A stretch of DNA of 64,000 nt, from contig NZ_LT906451.1 of NCBI RefSeq assembly GCF_900187355.1, forward strand, positions 235,001 through 299,000, given 5' to 3'. The position numbers and the translations under genes are program-made. Below, piece by piece: positions 14,201 to 26,120 of the stretch. Numbering within the stretch: position 1 is the stretch's first letter; every line of letters starts with the position of its first letter. The notes beneath the pieces were generated by a model. It did not search any database. It was not told the origin of the DNA and was given only the letters and a program-made list of their open reading frames with translations. This DNA comes from Legionella lansingensis (lineage in GTDB: Bacteria > Pseudomonadota > Gammaproteobacteria > Legionellales > Legionellaceae).

Positions 14201-15463
14201 GATGATTTTGGTCGTGAGCGTGAACGTTACAAGTTACCATACGGTGCTGTATTAACGGTACATGACAATATGTCTGTCGAAGCTGGGCAAATTATTGCCA
14301 CCTGGGATCCACATACACACCCAGTGATTTCAGAAGTTAGCGGTAGGTTGAAATTTGTAGACCTTATCGAAGGCCTGACCATGAATCGCCAAACAGATGA
14401 ATTAACAGGTTTAAGCAATATCGTCGTTATCGATGCCAAGCAACGCAGTGCCGCTGGCCGAGATCTGCGTCCGATGGTGAAATTGGTCTCTGACGATGGT
14501 GAGGATATCTACTTGGCAGGTACAAATGTTCCTGCTCAATATTATTTGCCTGTCGATGCAATCATTAATTTTGAAGATGGTAGCACTGTTGGTATTGGTG
14601 ATGTTATTGCTCGTATCCCGCAAGAACGTTCCAAGACGCGTGATATTACCGGGGGATTACCAAGGGTAGCTGATCTCTTCGAGGCCAGAAAACCAAAAGA
14701 TGCTGCTGTCATGGCGGAGACTTCTGGATTAGTGAACTTTGGCAAAGAGACAAAAGGTAAACGACGTCTAATTATTACTGCATCTGAACATGAATATCAT
14801 GAAGAATTGATTCCTAAATGGCGCCATATTTCAGTTTTTGAAGGTGAACATGTGGAGCGTGGTGAGGTTATTGCCGATGGCCCGCTCAATCCTCATGATA
14901 TTTTACGTTTGCTTGGTGTTGGAGCATTGGCAAATTATATCGTCAATGAGGTACAAGACGTTTACCGCTTACAAGGGGTAAAAATCAATGACAAACACAT
15001 TGAAGTGATTGTAAGACAAATGCTGCGTAAGCGAGTGATAACTTCAGCCGGGGACTCGAAATTCCTGGTGGGTGAACAAGTTGAAGAAAGCGTCATGCTC
15101 CAAGAAAACGATAAGTTGCTTGCTGATGGTAAGCAAATTGCGGAGGGAACACCAATTCTGCTGGGTATCACCAAAGCTTCATTGGCGACCGAATCCTTTA
15201 TTTCCGCCGCTTCTTTCCAAGAGACGACTCGGGTCTTAACCGAAGCTGCTGTCAGTGGAAAAGTTGATGATTTGCGTGGTTTAAAAGAAAACGTAATGGT
15301 AGGTCGCTTGATCCCAGCCGGAACTGGTTATGCCTATCATCAAAGCCGCAAGGCTAAACGCGCTAGAGCTGCTGGTGTAGAGCCTAGCACGCATACGGTG
15401 ACTGCTAGTGATGTAGAACATGCATTGAGCGAAGCGCTGAATGCGGATCACAATGAGCATTAA
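11231..15463 (+). CDS. rpoC: DNA-directed RNA polymerase beta prime subunit
   Basis: The catalytic subunit of RNA polymerase, 1410 residues. The active-site magnesium motif NADFDGD lies at about 470-476. The N-terminal zinc ribbon uses C82, C84, C97 and C100, and the second zinc site has the pattern [11 protein letters not shown]. The likely start is a rare TTG at 11231, eight bases after a strong TTTTGGAGG site. The first ATG that gives the familiar MSDLLG beginning is at 11267 but has no such site, so a 12-residue N-terminal extension is probable though not certain. Confidence 0.98.
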   Translation: MANLEPMRKPPVMSDLLGILKQQGQSEEFDAIKIALASPDLIRSWSYGEVKKPETINYRTFKPERDGLFCAKTFGPVKDYECLCGKYKRLKHRGVICEKCGVELALAKVRRERMGHIELASPVAHIWFLKSLPSRIGLLLDMTLRDIERVLYFEAFVVVDPGMTELERGQLLNDEAYLDAMEQYGDEFDARMGAEAIRDLLRQIDLDEEVSTLREELPTTNSETKIKKITKRLKLLEAFQESGNKPEWMIMDVLPVLPPDLRPLVPLDGGRFATSDLNDLYRRVINRNNRLKRLLDLSAPDIIVRNEKRMLQESVDALLDNGRRGRAITGTNKRPLKSLADMIKGKQGRFRQNLLGKRVDYSGRSVIVVGPTLRLHQCGLPKKMALELFKPFIFSKLEFRGLATTIKAAKKMVEREDPVVWDILDDVIREHPILLNRAPTLHRLGIQAFEPVLIEGKAIQLHPLVCTAYNADFDGDQMAVHVPLTLEAQLEARSLMMSTNNILSPASGEPIIVPSQDVVLGLYYLTRERIGAKGEGKIFASAQEAQNFYEAGYVDIHAKVKIRMPHEEGEGYQLVETTVGRAILSDLLPKGMSFSLINRAMTKKAITKVVDTCYRKFGLKETVIFADQLMYTGFKFATRAGASIGIEDMEIPDDKAAIIEQADNEVREIETQYRSGLVTNGERYNKVIDIWSRTNEMVAKSMMTKIATEEVTTPDGKIARQESFNPIFMMADSGARGSAAQIRQLAGMRGLMAAPDGSIIETPITANFREGLNVFQYFISTHGARKGLADTALKTANSGYLTRRLVDVAQDVVITEDDCGTEHGILMQPLIEGGDIVEPLHERVLGRVVATDVYIPNEKEPIVTAGTLLDEDWVEKLEKFGVDQVLVRSPITCETRFGLCAKCYGRDLARGHLVNTGEAVGIIAAQSIGEPGTQLTMRTFHIGGAASRATAANNIQIKNKGVIRLHNIKTVSHENSNLVAVSRSGEVSIADDFGRERERYKLPYGAVLTVHDNMSVEAGQIIATWDPHTHPVISEVSGRLKFVDLIEGLTMNRQTDELTGLSNIVVIDAKQRSAAGRDLRPMVKLVSDDGEDIYLAGTNVPAQYYLPVDAIINFEDGSTVGIGDVIARIPQERSKTRDITGGLPRVADLFEARKPKDAAVMAETSGLVNFGKETKGKRRLIITASEHEYHEELIPKWRHISVFEGEHVERGEVIADGPLNPHDILRLLGVGALANYIVNEVQDVYRLQGVKINDKHIEVIVRQMLRKRVITSAGDSKFLVGEQVEESVMLQENDKLLADGKQIAEGTPILLGITKASLATESFISAASFQETTRVLTEAAVSGKVDDLRGLKENVMVGRLIPAGTGYAYHQSRKAKRARAAGVEPSTHTVTASDVEHALSEALNADHNEH

Positions 15464-15495
15464 TACGGACTCTATTTAGCGGCAGGTTTGTGAAC

Positions 15496-15524
15496 TTGAC
15501 AAACTTGCCGTACCTATATAGAAT
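15496..15524 (+). promoter_or_regulatory. sigma70-type promoter of the str operon
   Basis: A perfect TTGACA at 15496-15501 and TAGAAT at 15519-15524 are separated by exactly 17 bp, 56 bp ahead of rpsL. The -35 box lies inside an inverted repeat (15481-15490 with 15500-15509, GGCAGGTTTG against CAAACTTGCC) that follows rpoC, so the end of one operon and the start of the next overlap. Confidence 0.8.
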
Positions 15525-15579
15525 CCGGCCTCCTTATGCATTCGAAAACAGATATAGTGAAGATCGGAGTTAAGAATAA

Positions 15580-15960
15580 ATGGCTACTATTAATCAGCTA
15601 GTAAGAAAGCCTCGCGTGAACCCTAAAAAGAAGAGTAATGTCCCAGCATTGGAATCATGTCCACAGCGACGTGGTGTTTGTACTCGTGTGTATACAACCA
15701 CACCTAAAAAGCCTAACTCAGCTATGCGTAAGGTTGCCCGTGTTCGTTTGACCAATGGTTTCGAGGTTACATCGTATATTGGTGGTGAAGGCCACAATCT
15801 GCAAGAGCACTCTGTAGTATTGATTCGCGGTGGTCGTGTTAAAGACTTACCTGGTGTGCGCTATCACACTGTTCGCGGTAGCTTGGATACCTCTGGTGTC
15901 AACGATCGTAAACAAGGTCGTTCTAAGTACGGTACTAAGAAACCAAAAGATAAGAAATAA
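15580..15960 (+). CDS. rpsL: 30S ribosomal protein S12
   Basis: S12 monitors decoding in the A site. The 126-residue protein has the TTPKKPNSA and [13 protein letters not shown] segments; the two lysines whose substitution gives streptomycin resistance are wild type. First gene of the str operon, directly behind the promoter at 15496. rpsG begins 20 bp after its stop. Confidence 0.98.
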   Translation: MATINQLVRKPRVNPKKKSNVPALESCPQRRGVCTRVYTTTPKKPNSAMRKVARVRLTNGFEVTSYIGGEGHNLQEHSVVLIRGGRVKDLPGVRYHTVRGSLDTSGVNDRKQGRSKYGTKKPKDKK

Positions 15961-15971
15961 TCTGATTGTAG

Positions 15972-16511
<540 letters not shown>

Positions 16512-16525
16512 TAGAGAGGTAAGTC

Positions 16526-18610
16526 GTGTCTACTCCACTTGAGCTATACAGAAATATTGGCATTGCTGCACACGTTGATGCCGGAAAGACTACAACCACC
16601 GAACGTGTTCTTTTTTACACGGGTATGTCACATAAAATGGGTGAGGTACATGATGGTGCTGCAACGATGGACTGGATGGTTCAGGAGCAGGAGCGTGGAA
16701 TCACCATTACTTCGGCAGCTACGACTTGCTACTGGTCAGGAATGGATAAAAATTATCCGCGCCATCGTATTAATATTATTGATACCCCAGGCCACGTTGA
16801 CTTTATGATTGAAGTAGAACGCTCATTGCGTGTTCTTGATGGCGCGATCGTGGTGTTTGACTCCGTGTCAGGAGTGGAGCCACAATCCGAGACTGTATGG
16901 CGACAATCTGATAAGTATGGTGTTCCACGGATCGTTTTTGTGAACAAAATGGACCGAATGGGAGCTAATTTCATCAGAGTAGTTGAGCAAATCCAGCAAC
17001 GCTTAGGTTCTAATCCTGTGGTAGTGCAGTTGCCTATTGGTGCTGAAGATGCCTTCAAAGGCGTAGTTGATTTGGTAAAAATGAAAGCCATTCATTGGGA
17101 TGAAGAATCCAAAGGCATGAGCTTTGAATATAAAGACGTCCCTGCAGACATGTTAGCGAAATGTGAAGAGTACCGCGCTAAAATTATTGAAGCTGCAGCT
17201 GAAGTATCAGAAGAGTTAATGGAAAAGTATCTTGAAGGTGAAGAATTCACTGAGCAAGAAATTAAAAGCGCATTACGACAACGTACTGTTAACAATGAGA
17301 TCGTTCCAGTATTTTGTGGTTCAGCGTTCAAAAATAAAGGAGTTCAAGCTGTTCTTGATGGAGTGATTGAGTATCTGCCTTCCCCAATTGATATCCCGGA
17401 TATTCGTGGTATGGATGAAGATGGTGGAGAAATTCATCGCAAAACGTCTTATGATGAACCGTTCTCGGCATTGGCTTTTAAAATTGCAACGGATCCTTTC
17501 GTGGGTACCCTGACCTATTTTCGTACCTATTCTGGGGTACTTAAAAGTGGTGATACCGTTTACAATCCAGTAAAAGGCAAAAAAGAACGCATTGGTCGCT
17601 TATTGCAAATGCATGCTAATTCGCGCGAAGAAATTAAAGAGGTTAGAGCTGGAGATATAGCTGCAGCTGTGGGGCTAAAAACCGTAACGACCGGTGATAC
17701 GCTCTGTGACGTTAACCATGTTGTGACTTTAGAGCGCATGGATTTCCCTGATCCAGTTATTGCTGTGGCTGTTGAGCCTAAAACAAAAGCGGATCAAGAA
17801 AAGATGTCTATTGCTCTTGGCAAATTAGCACAAGAAGATCCTTCATTCCGTGTTCATACAGATGAAGAGTCAGGGCAAACAATTATCGAGGGCATGGGAG
17901 AACTCCACCTAGAAATTATTGTTGATAGAATGAAACGTGAGTTCAATGTTGAGGCGAACGTTGGTAAGCCACAAGTTGCTTATCGCGAGACAATCAAAAC
18001 TGCCGTTGAACAAGAAGGTAAGTTTGTTCGCCAATCAGGTGGCCGTGGTCAATATGGTCACGTTTGGCTTAAAATCGAACCCCAAGAACCAGGTGTTGGT
18101 TATGAGTTCGTAAATGCTATCGTTGGCGGTGTTATTCCCAAAGAATATATTCCTGCTGTTGATAAAGGTGTACAAGAGCAACTTCAAAATGGTGTTCTCG
18201 CTGGATATCCCGTTGTTGATGTCAAAGTGACTTTGTTTGATGGTTCATTCCATGAGGTCGATTCAAGCGAGATGGCATTCAAGATTGCTGGTTCACAGTG
18301 CTTCAAGCAAGGTGCATTGAAGGCTAAGCCTGTTTTACTTGAACCTATAATGCATGTGGAAGTGGTTACTCCTGAAGATTACATGGGTGATGTAATGGGT
18401 GACCTCAACCGTAGAAGAGGTATGGTTCAAGGTATGGAAGATTCTCCTGCTGGAAAAATAGTGCGGGCAGAAGTCCCTCTTGCTGAAATGTTTGGTTACG
18501 CTACAGATCTTCGTTCTGCAACTCAAGGTCGTGCAACATATTCTATGGAGTTCTCTAGATATGCAGAAGCGCCAACCAACATTGCTGAAGCAATTATTAA
18601 GAAACAATAA
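16526..18610 (+). CDS. fusA: elongation factor G
   Basis: EF-G catalyses translocation with GTP hydrolysis. The 694-residue protein carries AHVDAGKT (G1, about 15-22), DTPGHVDF (G3) and NKMDR (G4), then domains II-V ending in the RGMVQGME and [15 protein letters not shown] segments of domain V. The start is GTG after an AGAGAGGT ribosome binding site, 14 bp after rpsG. Confidence 0.98.
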   Translation: MSTPLELYRNIGIAAHVDAGKTTTTERVLFYTGMSHKMGEVHDGAATMDWMVQEQERGITITSAATTCYWSGMDKNYPRHRINIIDTPGHVDFMIEVERSLRVLDGAIVVFDSVSGVEPQSETVWRQSDKYGVPRIVFVNKMDRMGANFIRVVEQIQQRLGSNPVVVQLPIGAEDAFKGVVDLVKMKAIHWDEESKGMSFEYKDVPADMLAKCEEYRAKIIEAAAEVSEELMEKYLEGEEFTEQEIKSALRQRTVNNEIVPVFCGSAFKNKGVQAVLDGVIEYLPSPIDIPDIRGMDEDGGEIHRKTSYDEPFSALAFKIATDPFVGTLTYFRTYSGVLKSGDTVYNPVKGKKERIGRLLQMHANSREEIKEVRAGDIAAAVGLKTVTTGDTLCDVNHVVTLERMDFPDPVIAVAVEPKTKADQEKMSIALGKLAQEDPSFRVHTDEESGQTIIEGMGELHLEIIVDRMKREFNVEANVGKPQVAYRETIKTAVEQEGKFVRQSGGRGQYGHVWLKIEPQEPGVGYEFVNAIVGGVIPKEYIPAVDKGVQEQLQNGVLAGYPVVDVKVTLFDGSFHEVDSSEMAFKIAGSQCFKQGALKAKPVLLEPIMHVEVVTPEDYMGDVMGDLNRRRGMVQGMEDSPAGKIVRAEVPLAEMFGYATDLRSATQGRATYSMEFSRYAEAPTNIAEAIIKKQ

Positions 18611-18630
18611 AAGTTAATGAGGTATTAAAA

Positions 18631-19821
18631 ATGGCGAAGGAAAAGTTTGAGCGTAAGAAGCCACACGTAAACGTGGGGACGATTGGTCACGTGGACCATG
18701 GCAAGACCACATTGACAGCGGCGATTACAACGATTATGGCAAAGAAATTTGGTGGTATAGCGAAGGCTTATGATCAAATTGATGCGGCGCCAGAAGAGCG
18801 CGAGCGAGGAATTACGATATCGACGGCGCATGTGGAATATGAATCAGCAAATCGTCACTATGCGCATGTGGACTGTCCAGGTCACGCGGATTATGTGAAG
18901 AACATGATTACGGGAGCGGCTCAGATGGACGGTGCTATTCTGGTTGTATCAGCAGCAGATGGTCCGATGCCTCAGACGAGGGAGCATATTTTATTGTCTC
19001 GCCAAGTGGGTGTTCCTTATATTGTGGTATTCATGAACAAAGCGGACATGGTTGATGACCCTGAACTTCTTGAGTTGGTAGAGATGGAAGTCCGCGACCT
19101 ATTAAGCAGCTATGAATTTCCTGGTGATGAGATTCCGATTGTTGTTGGTTCAGCATTGAAAGCTCTGGAAGGGGATACGAGCGAGATTGGTGTACCTGCG
19201 ATTGAGAAATTGATTGAGACGATGGACTCCTACATTCCTGAGCCAGTGAGAAACATTGATAAGAGCTTCCTGCTGCCGATTGAAGATGTATTCTCCATAT
19301 CTGGACGTGGAACAGTAGTTACTGGCCGTATAGAGAGTGGAATAGTTAGGGTAGGTGAAGAAGTTGAGATAGTAGGTATCCGTGATACGCAGAAGACGAC
19401 CTGCACAGGCGTTGAGATGTTTAGGAAGCTACTGGATGAAGGTCGAGCAGGCGATAACGTAGGTGTGTTGTTGCGTGGAACGAAACGAGATGAAGTTGAA
19501 CGAGGTCAAGTATTAGCGAAACCTGGTACAATTAAGCCGCACACCAAATTTGAAGCAGAAGTATATGTTCTGTCAAAAGACGAAGGTGGCCGGCATACTC
19601 CATTTTTCAATGGTTATCGTCCGCAATTTTACTTCAGAACGACAGATGTAACAGGCTCATGCGAACTGCCAAGCGGCGTTGAGATGGTTATGCCAGGTGA
19701 TAACGTCCAAATGACAGTTAGTTTGCATTCACCCATTGCAATGGATGAAGGATTGCGTTTCGCGATTCGTGAAGGTGGCCGCACCGTTGGTGCCGGTGTA
19801 GTCGCAAAAATTATTGAGTGA
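18631..19821 (+). CDS. tufA: elongation factor Tu, copy 2
   Basis: A second EF-Tu gene, 396 residues, protein-identical to the copy at 2388. It is the last gene of the str operon, 20 bp after fusA. DNA identity with the first copy begins at the ATG and ends at the final codon, with different sequence on both sides. The 3' end runs almost directly into rpsJ, so it is probably cotranscribed with the S10 operon as well. Confidence 0.98.
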   Translation: MAKEKFERKKPHVNVGTIGHVDHGKTTLTAAITTIMAKKFGGIAKAYDQIDAAPEERERGITISTAHVEYESANRHYAHVDCPGHADYVKNMITGAAQMDGAILVVSAADGPMPQTREHILLSRQVGVPYIVVFMNKADMVDDPELLELVEMEVRDLLSSYEFPGDEIPIVVGSALKALEGDTSEIGVPAIEKLIETMDSYIPEPVRNIDKSFLLPIEDVFSISGRGTVVTGRIESGIVRVGEEVEIVGIRDTQKTTCTGVEMFRKLLDEGRAGDNVGVLLRGTKRDEVERGQVLAKPGTIKPHTKFEAEVYVLSKDEGGRHTPFFNGYRPQFYFRTTDVTGSCELPSGVEMVMPGDNVQMTVSLHSPIAMDEGLRFAIREGGRTVGAGVVAKIIE

Positions 19822-19826
19822 AGATA

Positions 19827-20147
19827 ATGAGCAATAATCAAAACATTAAAATCCGACTTAAGTCTTTCGACCATCGATTGATTGATTCATCAATTCGCGA
19901 GATCGTTGAAACAGCAAAACGTACTGGGGCTCAATTGCGTGGCCCTATACCTTTGCCAATTAAGAAAGAGAAATTCACTGTGTTGATCTCTCCTCATGTT
20001 AATAAAGATGCCCGAGATCAATATGAATTGCGTACTCATAAACGCCTGGTGGTTATTGTGCATCCTACAGAAAAAACAGTAGACGCACTGATGAAGCTTG
20101 ATCTGGCTGCAGGAGTTGACGTACAGATTAGTCTTGATGATGAATAA
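19827..20147 (+). CDS. rpsJ: 30S ribosomal protein S10
   Basis: S10 is a 30S head protein and also NusE, the NusG/NusB partner in antitermination. The ATG at 19827 gives the expected 106-residue protein ([18 protein letters not shown]). An upstream in-frame GTG overlaps the tuf stop and is less likely. The gap to tuf is only five bases, so the long S10 leader through which L4 represses the operon in E. coli is absent here. Confidence 0.96.
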   Translation: MSNNQNIKIRLKSFDHRLIDSSIREIVETAKRTGAQLRGPIPLPIKKEKFTVLISPHVNKDARDQYELRTHKRLVVIVHPTEKTVDALMKLDLAAGVDVQISLDDE

Positions 20148-20179
20148 ATCGAGGCAAAGGTTATTAACGAGGTGTTAGA

Positions 20180-20827
20180 ATGACGATAGGGTTATTAGGC
20201 CGTAAAATCGGTATGACACGGGTGTTTACAGAGGACGGCATATCTATTCCTGTATCTGTGGTTGAGGTTGCTCCTAACCGTGTATCTCAAATTAAAACCA
20301 TGGAATCAGATGGTTATATAGCTGTTCAACTGACTGGCGGGAAAAAGAAGTCTAGCCATGTTAGTAAACCTATGGCAGGTCATTTTGCCAAAGCTGAAAT
20401 TGAAGCCGGTGATATGATGTGCGAATTTCGTGTTGACGCTATTGATGCATTTACTGCAGGTCAGATTATTTCTGTGCATGATGTTTTTACTGAAGGACAG
20501 TTTGTTGACGTGGCAGCCAATACGAAAGGTAAGGGTTTTGCTGGAACAGTAAAGCGTCACAATTTCCGTACGCAAGATGCTACTCATGGTAATTCACTTT
20601 CTCACCGTGTCCCAGGATCTATTGGACAGAATCAAACTCCTGGTCGTGTTTTCAAAGGAAAGAAAATGGCTGGGCATCTTGGAAATTCACGCAGTACTAT
20701 TCAGAACCTAGAATTGATTCGTGTTGATAAAGAACGTAATTTGCTTCTAATTAAAGGCGCTATTCCCGGTTGCCCAGGTGCACGAGTCGAAGTAAGGCCC
20801 GCAGTTAAGAAGAAAGGGGGCAAATGA
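20180..20827 (+). CDS. rplC: 50S ribosomal protein L3
   Basis: L3 initiates 50S assembly and reaches towards the peptidyl-transferase centre. The 215-residue protein has the [20 protein letters not shown] signature, including the glutamine methylated in E. coli. It overlaps the start region of rplD by a TGATG junction, typical translational coupling. Confidence 0.97.
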   Translation: MTIGLLGRKIGMTRVFTEDGISIPVSVVEVAPNRVSQIKTMESDGYIAVQLTGGKKKSSHVSKPMAGHFAKAEIEAGDMMCEFRVDAIDAFTAGQIISVHDVFTEGQFVDVAANTKGKGFAGTVKRHNFRTQDATHGNSLSHRVPGSIGQNQTPGRVFKGKKMAGHLGNSRSTIQNLELIRVDKERNLLLIKGAIPGCPGARVEVRPAVKKKGGK

Positions 20828-21432
20828 TGGAAATCCAAACCAAAGATACCAATACACAATTGAAAGTGAACGATGATATTTTCAATTACGCTTACAATGA
20901 AGGACTTATTCATCAAGCTGTAGTTACCTTTATGAATAATGCTCGGAGTGGGAACAGCGCCCAAAAAACTCGTTCTGAAGTAAGTGGTGGTGGAAAAAAA
21001 CCATGGCGGCAAAAAGGGACCGGTAGAGCAAGAGCAGGAACTATAAGAAGTCCCTTATGGCGTTCTGGAGGTGTTACTTTTGCTTCAAAGAAACGCGATT
21101 ATAGCCAAAAATTCAACAAAAAAATGTACAAACGCGCATTGCGCAGTATAATCTCCGAGCTTCATCGTACAGGGAATCTTGTTGTGGTTAGTGATTTTCA
21201 ATGCGAATCTCATAAAACCAAGCATTTCCTTAAGAAGATGAATGAACTTGAGTTGCAAAATGCATTAATTGTTATGCATGAAGTAGGTGAATCTGAATAC
21301 CTGGCTTCTCGCAACCTGGTTCAATATGACATATGTGACGTAACATCATTAGATCCAGTCTCTTTGTTACGTTTCGAGAAAGTGTTGATGACAGAAGAGG
21401 CCATTAAGAGTTTAGAGGAGCAGTTACAATGA
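20827..21432 (+). CDS. rplD: 50S ribosomal protein L4
   Basis: L4 lines the exit tunnel; in enterobacteria it also represses its own operon. Two adjacent ATGs are possible (20824 and 20827). The second is six bases from AGGGGG and is chosen, giving 201 residues. The conserved tunnel loop [19 protein letters not shown] is present. rplW overlaps the stop by four bases. Confidence 0.95.
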   Translation: MEIQTKDTNTQLKVNDDIFNYAYNEGLIHQAVVTFMNNARSGNSAQKTRSEVSGGGKKPWRQKGTGRARAGTIRSPLWRSGGVTFASKKRDYSQKFNKKMYKRALRSIISELHRTGNLVVVSDFQCESHKTKHFLKKMNELELQNALIVMHEVGESEYLASRNLVQYDICDVTSLDPVSLLRFEKVLMTEEAIKSLEEQLQ

Positions 21433-21725
21433 ATGCTGAACATATATTAATGGTTCTGCGCGAACCGCACACCTCTGAAAAAACGACTGTAATGGCAGAT
21501 AAATATAAGCAGTTCACTTTTAAGGTTTTAAAAACTGCAACCAAACAAGAGATTAAACAGGCTGTTGAGCAGATGTTTAATGTCAAAGTGAAATCTGTGT
21601 CCGTAATCAACGTTAAGGGCAAGAGAAAGCGATTCAAGCAAATGAGTGGCAAGCGTAGTGATTGGAAGAAAGCTTTTGTCTCCTTGCATGAAAATTACGA
21701 CATTGATTTTACTGTGACTGAATAA
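21429..21725 (+). CDS. rplW: 50S ribosomal protein L23
   Basis: L23 sits at the tunnel exit and docks trigger factor and SRP. The 98-residue protein has the usual N-terminal REPHTSEKT segment and the basic loop [20 protein letters not shown]. Coupled to rplD by an ATGA overlap. Confidence 0.96.
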   Translation: MNAEHILMVLREPHTSEKTTVMADKYKQFTFKVLKTATKQEIKQAVEQMFNVKVKSVSVINVKGKRKRFKQMSGKRSDWKKAFVSLHENYDIDFTVTE

Positions 21726-21736
21726 GGCAGATTAAG

Positions 21737-22564
21737 ATGGCATTATTAAAATCTAAACCAACGTCACCCGGAAAGCGTGGTGAAATTCGCGTCGTCCATC
21801 ATAATATTCATAAGGGACAGCCATACGCTGGTCTTGTTGAGAAGTTAAATAAAACGGGTGGACGCAATAACCAAGGTCGTATTACCGTACGTCATATTGG
21901 TGGAGGGGTTCGCTCCAAATACCGAATTATTGATTTCAAGCGAAACAAAGACGGTATCGAAGCCAGAGTTGAAAGACTCGAGTATGATCCAAACCGCTCT
22001 GCTTTAATCGCATTAGTGGTTTACAAAGATGGTGAACGGCGTTACATTATTGCGCCGTCTGGCTTAAAGGCCGGGGACATTGTTGTGAGCGGAGAAGATT
22101 CCCCTATTAGCACCGGAAACAGCTTGCCTCTTAGAAATATACCAGTTGGTACGACGATTCATTGTGTTGAGCTCAAACCTGGAAAAGGCGCTCAAATGCT
22201 CAGAAGCGCTGGCTGCAGTGGGCAAATTGTTGCTAAAGAAGGTACTTATGCAACATTAAAATTGCGTTCTGGCGAGATGCGTAAGGTTTTGAGTTCTTGT
22301 AGGGCTGTTATTGGTGAAGTCAGCAATAGTGAACACAGCTTGCGTGTGCTTGGTAAAGCTGGTGCAAAGCGTTGGCGTGGAATTAGACCGACGGTTCGTG
22401 GTGTGGCTATGAACCCTGTGGACCATCCTCACGGTGGTGGTGAAGGTCGAACTTCTGGTGGTCGTCATCCGGTAACTCCATGGGGTATTCCCACTAAAGG
22501 GTATAAAACGCGCAGTAATAAACGAACTGATCGTTTTATCGTCAGAAGACGTAAGAAAAAATAA
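21737..22564 (+). CDS. rplB: 50S ribosomal protein L2
   Basis: L2 is required for subunit association and peptidyl-transferase activity. The 275-residue protein shows the C-terminal [20 protein letters not shown] block containing the histidine essential in E. coli. Normal length, with a basic C-terminus ending in RRRKKK. Confidence 0.98.
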   Translation: MALLKSKPTSPGKRGEIRVVHHNIHKGQPYAGLVEKLNKTGGRNNQGRITVRHIGGGVRSKYRIIDFKRNKDGIEARVERLEYDPNRSALIALVVYKDGERRYIIAPSGLKAGDIVVSGEDSPISTGNSLPLRNIPVGTTIHCVELKPGKGAQMLRSAGCSGQIVAKEGTYATLKLRSGEMRKVLSSCRAVIGEVSNSEHSLRVLGKAGAKRWRGIRPTVRGVAMNPVDHPHGGGEGRTSGGRHPVTPWGIPTKGYKTRSNKRTDRFIVRRRKKK

Positions 22565-22584
22565 TTAGCTAAGAGGATATCAAG

Positions 22585-22863
22585 GTGGCACGTTCTATAA
22601 GAAAAGGTCCTTTTGTCGATCATCACTTAATGAAGAAAATAGAAGCGGCGATTGAGTCTAAGTCCAAAAAACCAATTAAAACTTGGTCCAGGCGCTCCAC
22701 AATTGTACCTGAGATGATTGATCTCACGATTGCGGTACATAATGGCAAAGATCATGTTCCTGTTTATATTACAGACAACATGGTGGGTCATAAGTTAGGT
22801 GAGTTCGCCATGACTCGTACATTCAAAGGCCATTCTGGTGACAGAAAAGCCAAAGCTAAGTAA
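22585..22863 (+). CDS. rpsS: 30S ribosomal protein S19
   Basis: S19 binds 16S rRNA in the head together with S13. It has 92 residues, starts at GTG after AGAGGATATC, and carries [14 protein letters not shown] and the [18 protein letters not shown] block. rplV follows after nine bases. Confidence 0.97.
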   Translation: MARSIRKGPFVDHHLMKKIEAAIESKSKKPIKTWSRRSTIVPEMIDLTIAVHNGKDHVPVYITDNMVGHKLGEFAMTRTFKGHSGDRKAKAK

Positions 22864-22872
22864 GAGGCAATG

Positions 22873-23208
22873 ATGGAAGTAACAGCAAAATTAAAAAATG
22901 CACCGCTTTCTGCCCAAAAGGGCAGACTGATCGCTGATATGATTCGTAAGAAGGATGTTTCCGACGCTATTGACGTTCTGAAATTCACTCCTAAAAAAGG
23001 CGCGCATCTTATGCTGAAATTATTGGAATCTGCAATTGCAAGTGCAGAAAACAATATGGGTGCAGATATTGACGAACTTAGAGTGGGTGTGGTTTGCGTG
23101 GATGAGGCAGCAACTCTGAAAAGAATTAGTCCTCGGGCTAAAGGTCGAGCTAATCGTATCTGTAAGCGTACTTGCCACATCACAATTAAAGTATCTGACG
23201 AGGAATAG
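22873..23208 (+). CDS. rplV: 50S ribosomal protein L22
   Basis: L22 lines the exit tunnel with a long beta hairpin, visible as [20 protein letters not shown]. The second of two adjacent ATGs is chosen because it is five bases from AGAGG, giving 111 residues. Confidence 0.95.
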   Translation: MEVTAKLKNAPLSAQKGRLIADMIRKKDVSDAIDVLKFTPKKGAHLMLKLLESAIASAENNMGADIDELRVGVVCVDEAATLKRISPRAKGRANRICKRTCHITIKVSDEE

Positions 23209-23210
23209 CG

Positions 23211-23873
23211 ATGGGACAGAAAGTAAACCCTATAGGTATAAGACTAGGTATTATTCAAGACTGGAATTCTAAGTGGTATGCAAGTAAGAATTACGGGCAG
23301 CTTCTGAATCAAGATATAAATCTGCGAAAGTACTTGAAGAAGAAGTTAATGGCCGCAGCAGTGAGTAAGATCCGCATTGAACGTCCTGCTAGTAATGCAG
23401 TTGTAACTATCCAGACTGCCCGTCCAGGTGTCATTATTGGTAAAAAAGGTGGCGGTATCGAAGCTTTACGCAATGAAATAGCATCTAAATTGGGTGTTCC
23501 GGTTCATCTAAATATTGAAGAAGTTCGTAAGCCTGAATTAGATTCGACCTTAGTCGCTGAAGGGATTGCTCAACAACTCGAACAACGTGTTATGTTCAGA
23601 CGTGCAATGAAGCGTGCAGTTACTTCTGCAATGAAGGCTGGTGCTAAAGGAATTAAAATCTGTGTGAGCGGTCGGCTGGGCGGTGCTGAAATTGCTCGTA
23701 GCGAGTGGTATCGCGAAGGAAGAGTTCCTTTACATACTTTCCGTGCCGACGTTGACTATGGTACTGCTGAAGCAAAAACCACCTACGGGATCATTGGCGT
23801 TAAGGTATGGATCTTCAAAGGTGAAATTCTTCCCCAGAAGAATCGCAATGCCGCTGAAAAAAGCGGTAAGTAA
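23211..23873 (+). CDS. rpsC: 30S ribosomal protein S3
   Basis: S3 forms part of the mRNA entry tunnel and helicase. The 220-residue protein has the KH-domain GxxG loop in [16 protein letters not shown] and the C-terminal [20 protein letters not shown] block. It starts two bases after rplV. Confidence 0.97.
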   Translation: MGQKVNPIGIRLGIIQDWNSKWYASKNYGQLLNQDINLRKYLKKKLMAAAVSKIRIERPASNAVVTIQTARPGVIIGKKGGGIEALRNEIASKLGVPVHLNIEEVRKPELDSTLVAEGIAQQLEQRVMFRRAMKRAVTSAMKAGAKGIKICVSGRLGGAEIARSEWYREGRVPLHTFRADVDYGTAEAKTTYGIIGVKVWIFKGEILPQKNRNAAEKSGK

Positions 23874-23889
23874 GTGAGGAATTACAGTC

Positions 23890-24303
23890 ATGTTACAGCC
23901 AAAACGTACGAAATATCGTAAGCAAATGAAGGGGCGAAACCGTGGTTTGGCTCAAAGAGGTTCCAAGGTAAGCTTTGGTGAATTTGGTCTAAAAGCACTC
24001 GAAAGAGGTCGTTTAACTGCAAGACAGATCGAAGCTGCGAGACGTGCCATGACCCGCCATATTAAACGGGGTGGAAAAATTTGGATTCGAGTTTTCCCAG
24101 ACAAACCAATTACCCAAAAACCTCTTGAAGTTCGACAAGGTAAAGGTAAAGGTAGTGTTGAATATTGGGTTGCTCAAATTCAACCAGGAAAAATTCTATT
24201 TGAAATGGAAGGCGTGAGCAGAGAGTTGGCTATGGAAGCGTTTGAGTTGGCCAGAGCGAAATTGCCTTTCAAGGTTATATTTGAAGAGCGCAAGGTGATG
24301 TAA
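23890..24303 (+). CDS. rplP: 50S ribosomal protein L16
   Basis: L16 contacts the A-site tRNA. The 137-residue protein has [17 protein letters not shown] near the N-terminus and [20 protein letters not shown] in the middle. Its stop overlaps the rpmC start (TAATG). Confidence 0.97.
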   Translation: MLQPKRTKYRKQMKGRNRGLAQRGSKVSFGEFGLKALERGRLTARQIEAARRAMTRHIKRGGKIWIRVFPDKPITQKPLEVRQGKGKGSVEYWVAQIQPGKILFEMEGVSRELAMEAFELARAKLPFKVIFEERKVM

Positions 24304-24509
24304 TGAAAGATATTAACGAGCTAAGAGATTTAACCCCCGAAGAATTGCAAGCCGAGCTTCTCTCTCTACGTAAAGATCAGTTTAACTTACGCATGAAAAA
24401 AGCTAATGGCTCTCTGGATAAGACACATCTTATTCGCAAGGTCAGAAGAGGTATTGCAAAAGTTAAAACAATTATGACTGAGAAGGTGGGAAAGCGTCAT
24501 GCCAAATAG
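24303..24509 (+). CDS. rpmC: 50S ribosomal protein L29
   Basis: L29 is a small helical protein at the tunnel exit near L23. It has 68 residues with the [20 protein letters not shown] helix. It overlaps rplP by one base and rpsQ by 11 bases, so the three are probably translationally coupled. Confidence 0.95.
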   Translation: MKDINELRDLTPEELQAELLSLRKDQFNLRMKKANGSLDKTHLIRKVRRGIAKVKTIMTEKVGKRHAK

Positions 24510-24750
24510 TGAAACTAATGCCAGAACAATCGTTGGCAAAGTTGTCAGCGATAAAATGCAGAAAACCATTGTTGTAATGGTTGAACGCACTGTAAGACAT
24601 CCAAAATATGGAAAAATCATGAAGCGCAGAACGAAACTTCACGCTCATGATGAGAATCAAATTGGCAAAATTGGAAATATTGTAAGAATTCGCGAATCTC
24701 GACCACTCTCTAAAATGAAAAGTTGGGTATTAGTTGAAGTAATTTCCTAA
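24499..24750 (+). CDS. rpsQ: 30S ribosomal protein S17
   Basis: S17 is a primary 16S-binding OB-fold protein. The 83-residue product has the [18 protein letters not shown] signature and [19 protein letters not shown]. The ATG lies inside the end of rpmC after an AGGTGGGAAAG site. It is the last gene before an 86-bp gap that resembles the S10/spc boundary. Confidence 0.96.
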   Translation: MPNSETNARTIVGKVVSDKMQKTIVVMVERTVRHPKYGKIMKRRTKLHAHDENQIGKIGNIVRIRESRPLSKMKSWVLVEVIS

Positions 24751-24781
24751 TAATCATTTTGATTACTTTTAAAATACTAAG

Positions 24782-24808
24782 AGGCCTGATATAATCAGCA
24801 GCCTTTTT
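24782..24808 (+). terminator. terminator-like hairpin at the S10/spc boundary
   Basis: AGGC-CTGAT, an ATA loop, ATCAG, a two-base CA bulge and GCCT fold into a hairpin followed directly by five T (24804-24808). This has the shape of an intrinsic terminator between rpsQ and rplN. It overlaps the candidate -10 element listed separately. The stem is short, so full termination is doubtful. Confidence 0.4.
24787..24795 (+). promoter_or_regulatory. extended -10 promoter candidate for the spc operon
   Basis: TGATATAAT is a perfect extended -10 element (TGN plus TATAAT) 41 bp upstream of rplN, in the same gap where E. coli has the spc promoter. No good -35 hexamer is visible at 16-18 bp, which fits an extended -10 promoter. 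Confidence 0.5.
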
Positions 24809-24836
24809 CTGGTCGAATTTAGAGCTGGAGAATAAC

Positions 24837-25202
24837 ATGATACAAATGCAGACTGTGCTCGACGTTGCAGATAACAGTGGAGCACGTAAAGTGATGTGTA
24901 TCAAAGTGCTTGGTGGGTCACATAGACGGTATGCCCGTGTTGGTGATGTAATCAAAGTAAGCATTAAAGATGCAATACCACGTAGCAAGGTAAAAAAAGG
25001 CGCGGTTATGAGAGCCGTTGTTGTAAGAACAAGTCAAGGCGTGCGCCGTGATGATGGCTCTCTCATTCGCTTTGATGGTAATGCAGCTGTACTTTTAAAC
25101 AACCAAAATGAGCCTATAGGCACTCGTATATTTGGGCCTGTAACTCGTGAGCTAAGAGAACGATTTATGAAAATCATTTCTCTAGCTGCTGAAGTATTGT
25201 GA
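24837..25202 (+). CDS. rplN: 50S ribosomal protein L14
   Basis: L14 forms part of the subunit interface. The 121-residue protein has the [19 protein letters not shown] start and [14 protein letters not shown] near the end. A GAGCTGGAG ribosome binding site precedes it. First gene of the spc block. Confidence 0.97.
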   Translation: MIQMQTVLDVADNSGARKVMCIKVLGGSHRRYARVGDVIKVSIKDAIPRSKVKKGAVMRAVVVRTSQGVRRDDGSLIRFDGNAAVLLNNQNEPIGTRIFGPVTRELRERFMKIISLAAEVL

Positions 25203-25214
25203 GAAGGATTAGTT

Positions 25215-25541
25215 ATGAATCGTATTAGATCAGGTGATACTGTGATCGTTACCGTTGGTAAGAGCAAGGGTCACGTAGGCAAGGTAATGAAGGTTCTTGG
25301 CAATACTGTTGTTGTAGAGGGTGGTAATCTTATTAAGAAGCATCTAAGACCAAATCCTCAACTCAACCAGCAAGGTGGGATCATCACTCGCGAAGCACCG
25401 ATCCATGTTTCTAATGTTGCCATGTATAACCCCGTATCTAAGAAGGCAGACAAGGTAGGGTTCAAATTCCTGGAAAAAGACGGTAAAACGCACAAGGTTA
25501 GATACTTCAAATCCAATGACGAAGTAATCGAGCTTGTCTAA
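25215..25541 (+). CDS. rplX: 50S ribosomal protein L24
   Basis: L24 is an early assembly protein with a KOW motif, seen as [20 protein letters not shown] at the N-terminus. It has 108 residues. In E. coli the rplX-rplE junction is a target of S8 repression; I could not confirm the S8 site here. Confidence 0.96.
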   Translation: MNRIRSGDTVIVTVGKSKGHVGKVMKVLGNTVVVEGGNLIKKHLRPNPQLNQQGGIITREAPIHVSNVAMYNPVSKKADKVGFKFLEKDGKTHKVRYFKSNDEVIELV

Positions 25542-25554
25542 TTAGGTGACGGAA

Positions 25555-26106
25555 ATGGCTAGACTTAAAGAGTTTTATAAGAAAGATGTAGTGCCAATGA
25601 TGGTCAAGAAATTTGGCTACAAAAGTGTGATGGAAGTCCCCAAGATTCTTAAGATTACGCTAAATATGGGCGTCGGCGAAGCAGTGGGTGATAAAAAAAT
25701 TATGAACCATGCTATGGAAGATATGTCTTTAATATCTGGGCAAAAGCCGGTGATGACAAAAGCCAAAAAATCCATAGCAGGATTTAAGATTCGTGAAGGT
25801 TGGCCAATTGGCTGCAAAGTAACGTTAAGACGTGAGCGGATGTACGAATTTCTTGATCGTCTTATTACAATTGCTCTGCCTCGTGTGCGCGATTTTCGTG
25901 GATTAAATCCAAAGTCATTTGATGGTACTGGAAACTACAGTATGGGGATTCATGAGCAAATCGTTTTCCCTGAGATTGATTTTGACAAAACGGATAGCAT
26001 TCGCGGTTTAGATATCTGCATTACTACGAGTGCTAAAACGAATGAAGAAGCGAAGGCCTTGTTAGAAGCGTTCAACCTGCCTTTGAAAGACAGAGATAAA
26101 CACTAA
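25555..26106 (+). CDS. rplE: 50S ribosomal protein L5
   Basis: L5 binds 5S rRNA in the central protuberance. The ATG at 25555 gives 183 residues beginning [10 protein letters not shown]; a GTG at 25546 would add three residues but is not needed. The [12 protein letters not shown] and [18 protein letters not shown] blocks are typical. Confidence 0.96.
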   Translation: MARLKEFYKKDVVPMMVKKFGYKSVMEVPKILKITLNMGVGEAVGDKKIMNHAMEDMSLISGQKPVMTKAKKSIAGFKIREGWPIGCKVTLRRERMYEFLDRLITIALPRVRDFRGLNPKSFDGTGNYSMGIHEQIVFPEIDFDKTDSIRGLDICITTSAKTNEEAKALLEAFNLPLKDRDKH

Positions 26107-26120
26107 GAAAGGGTAATATT

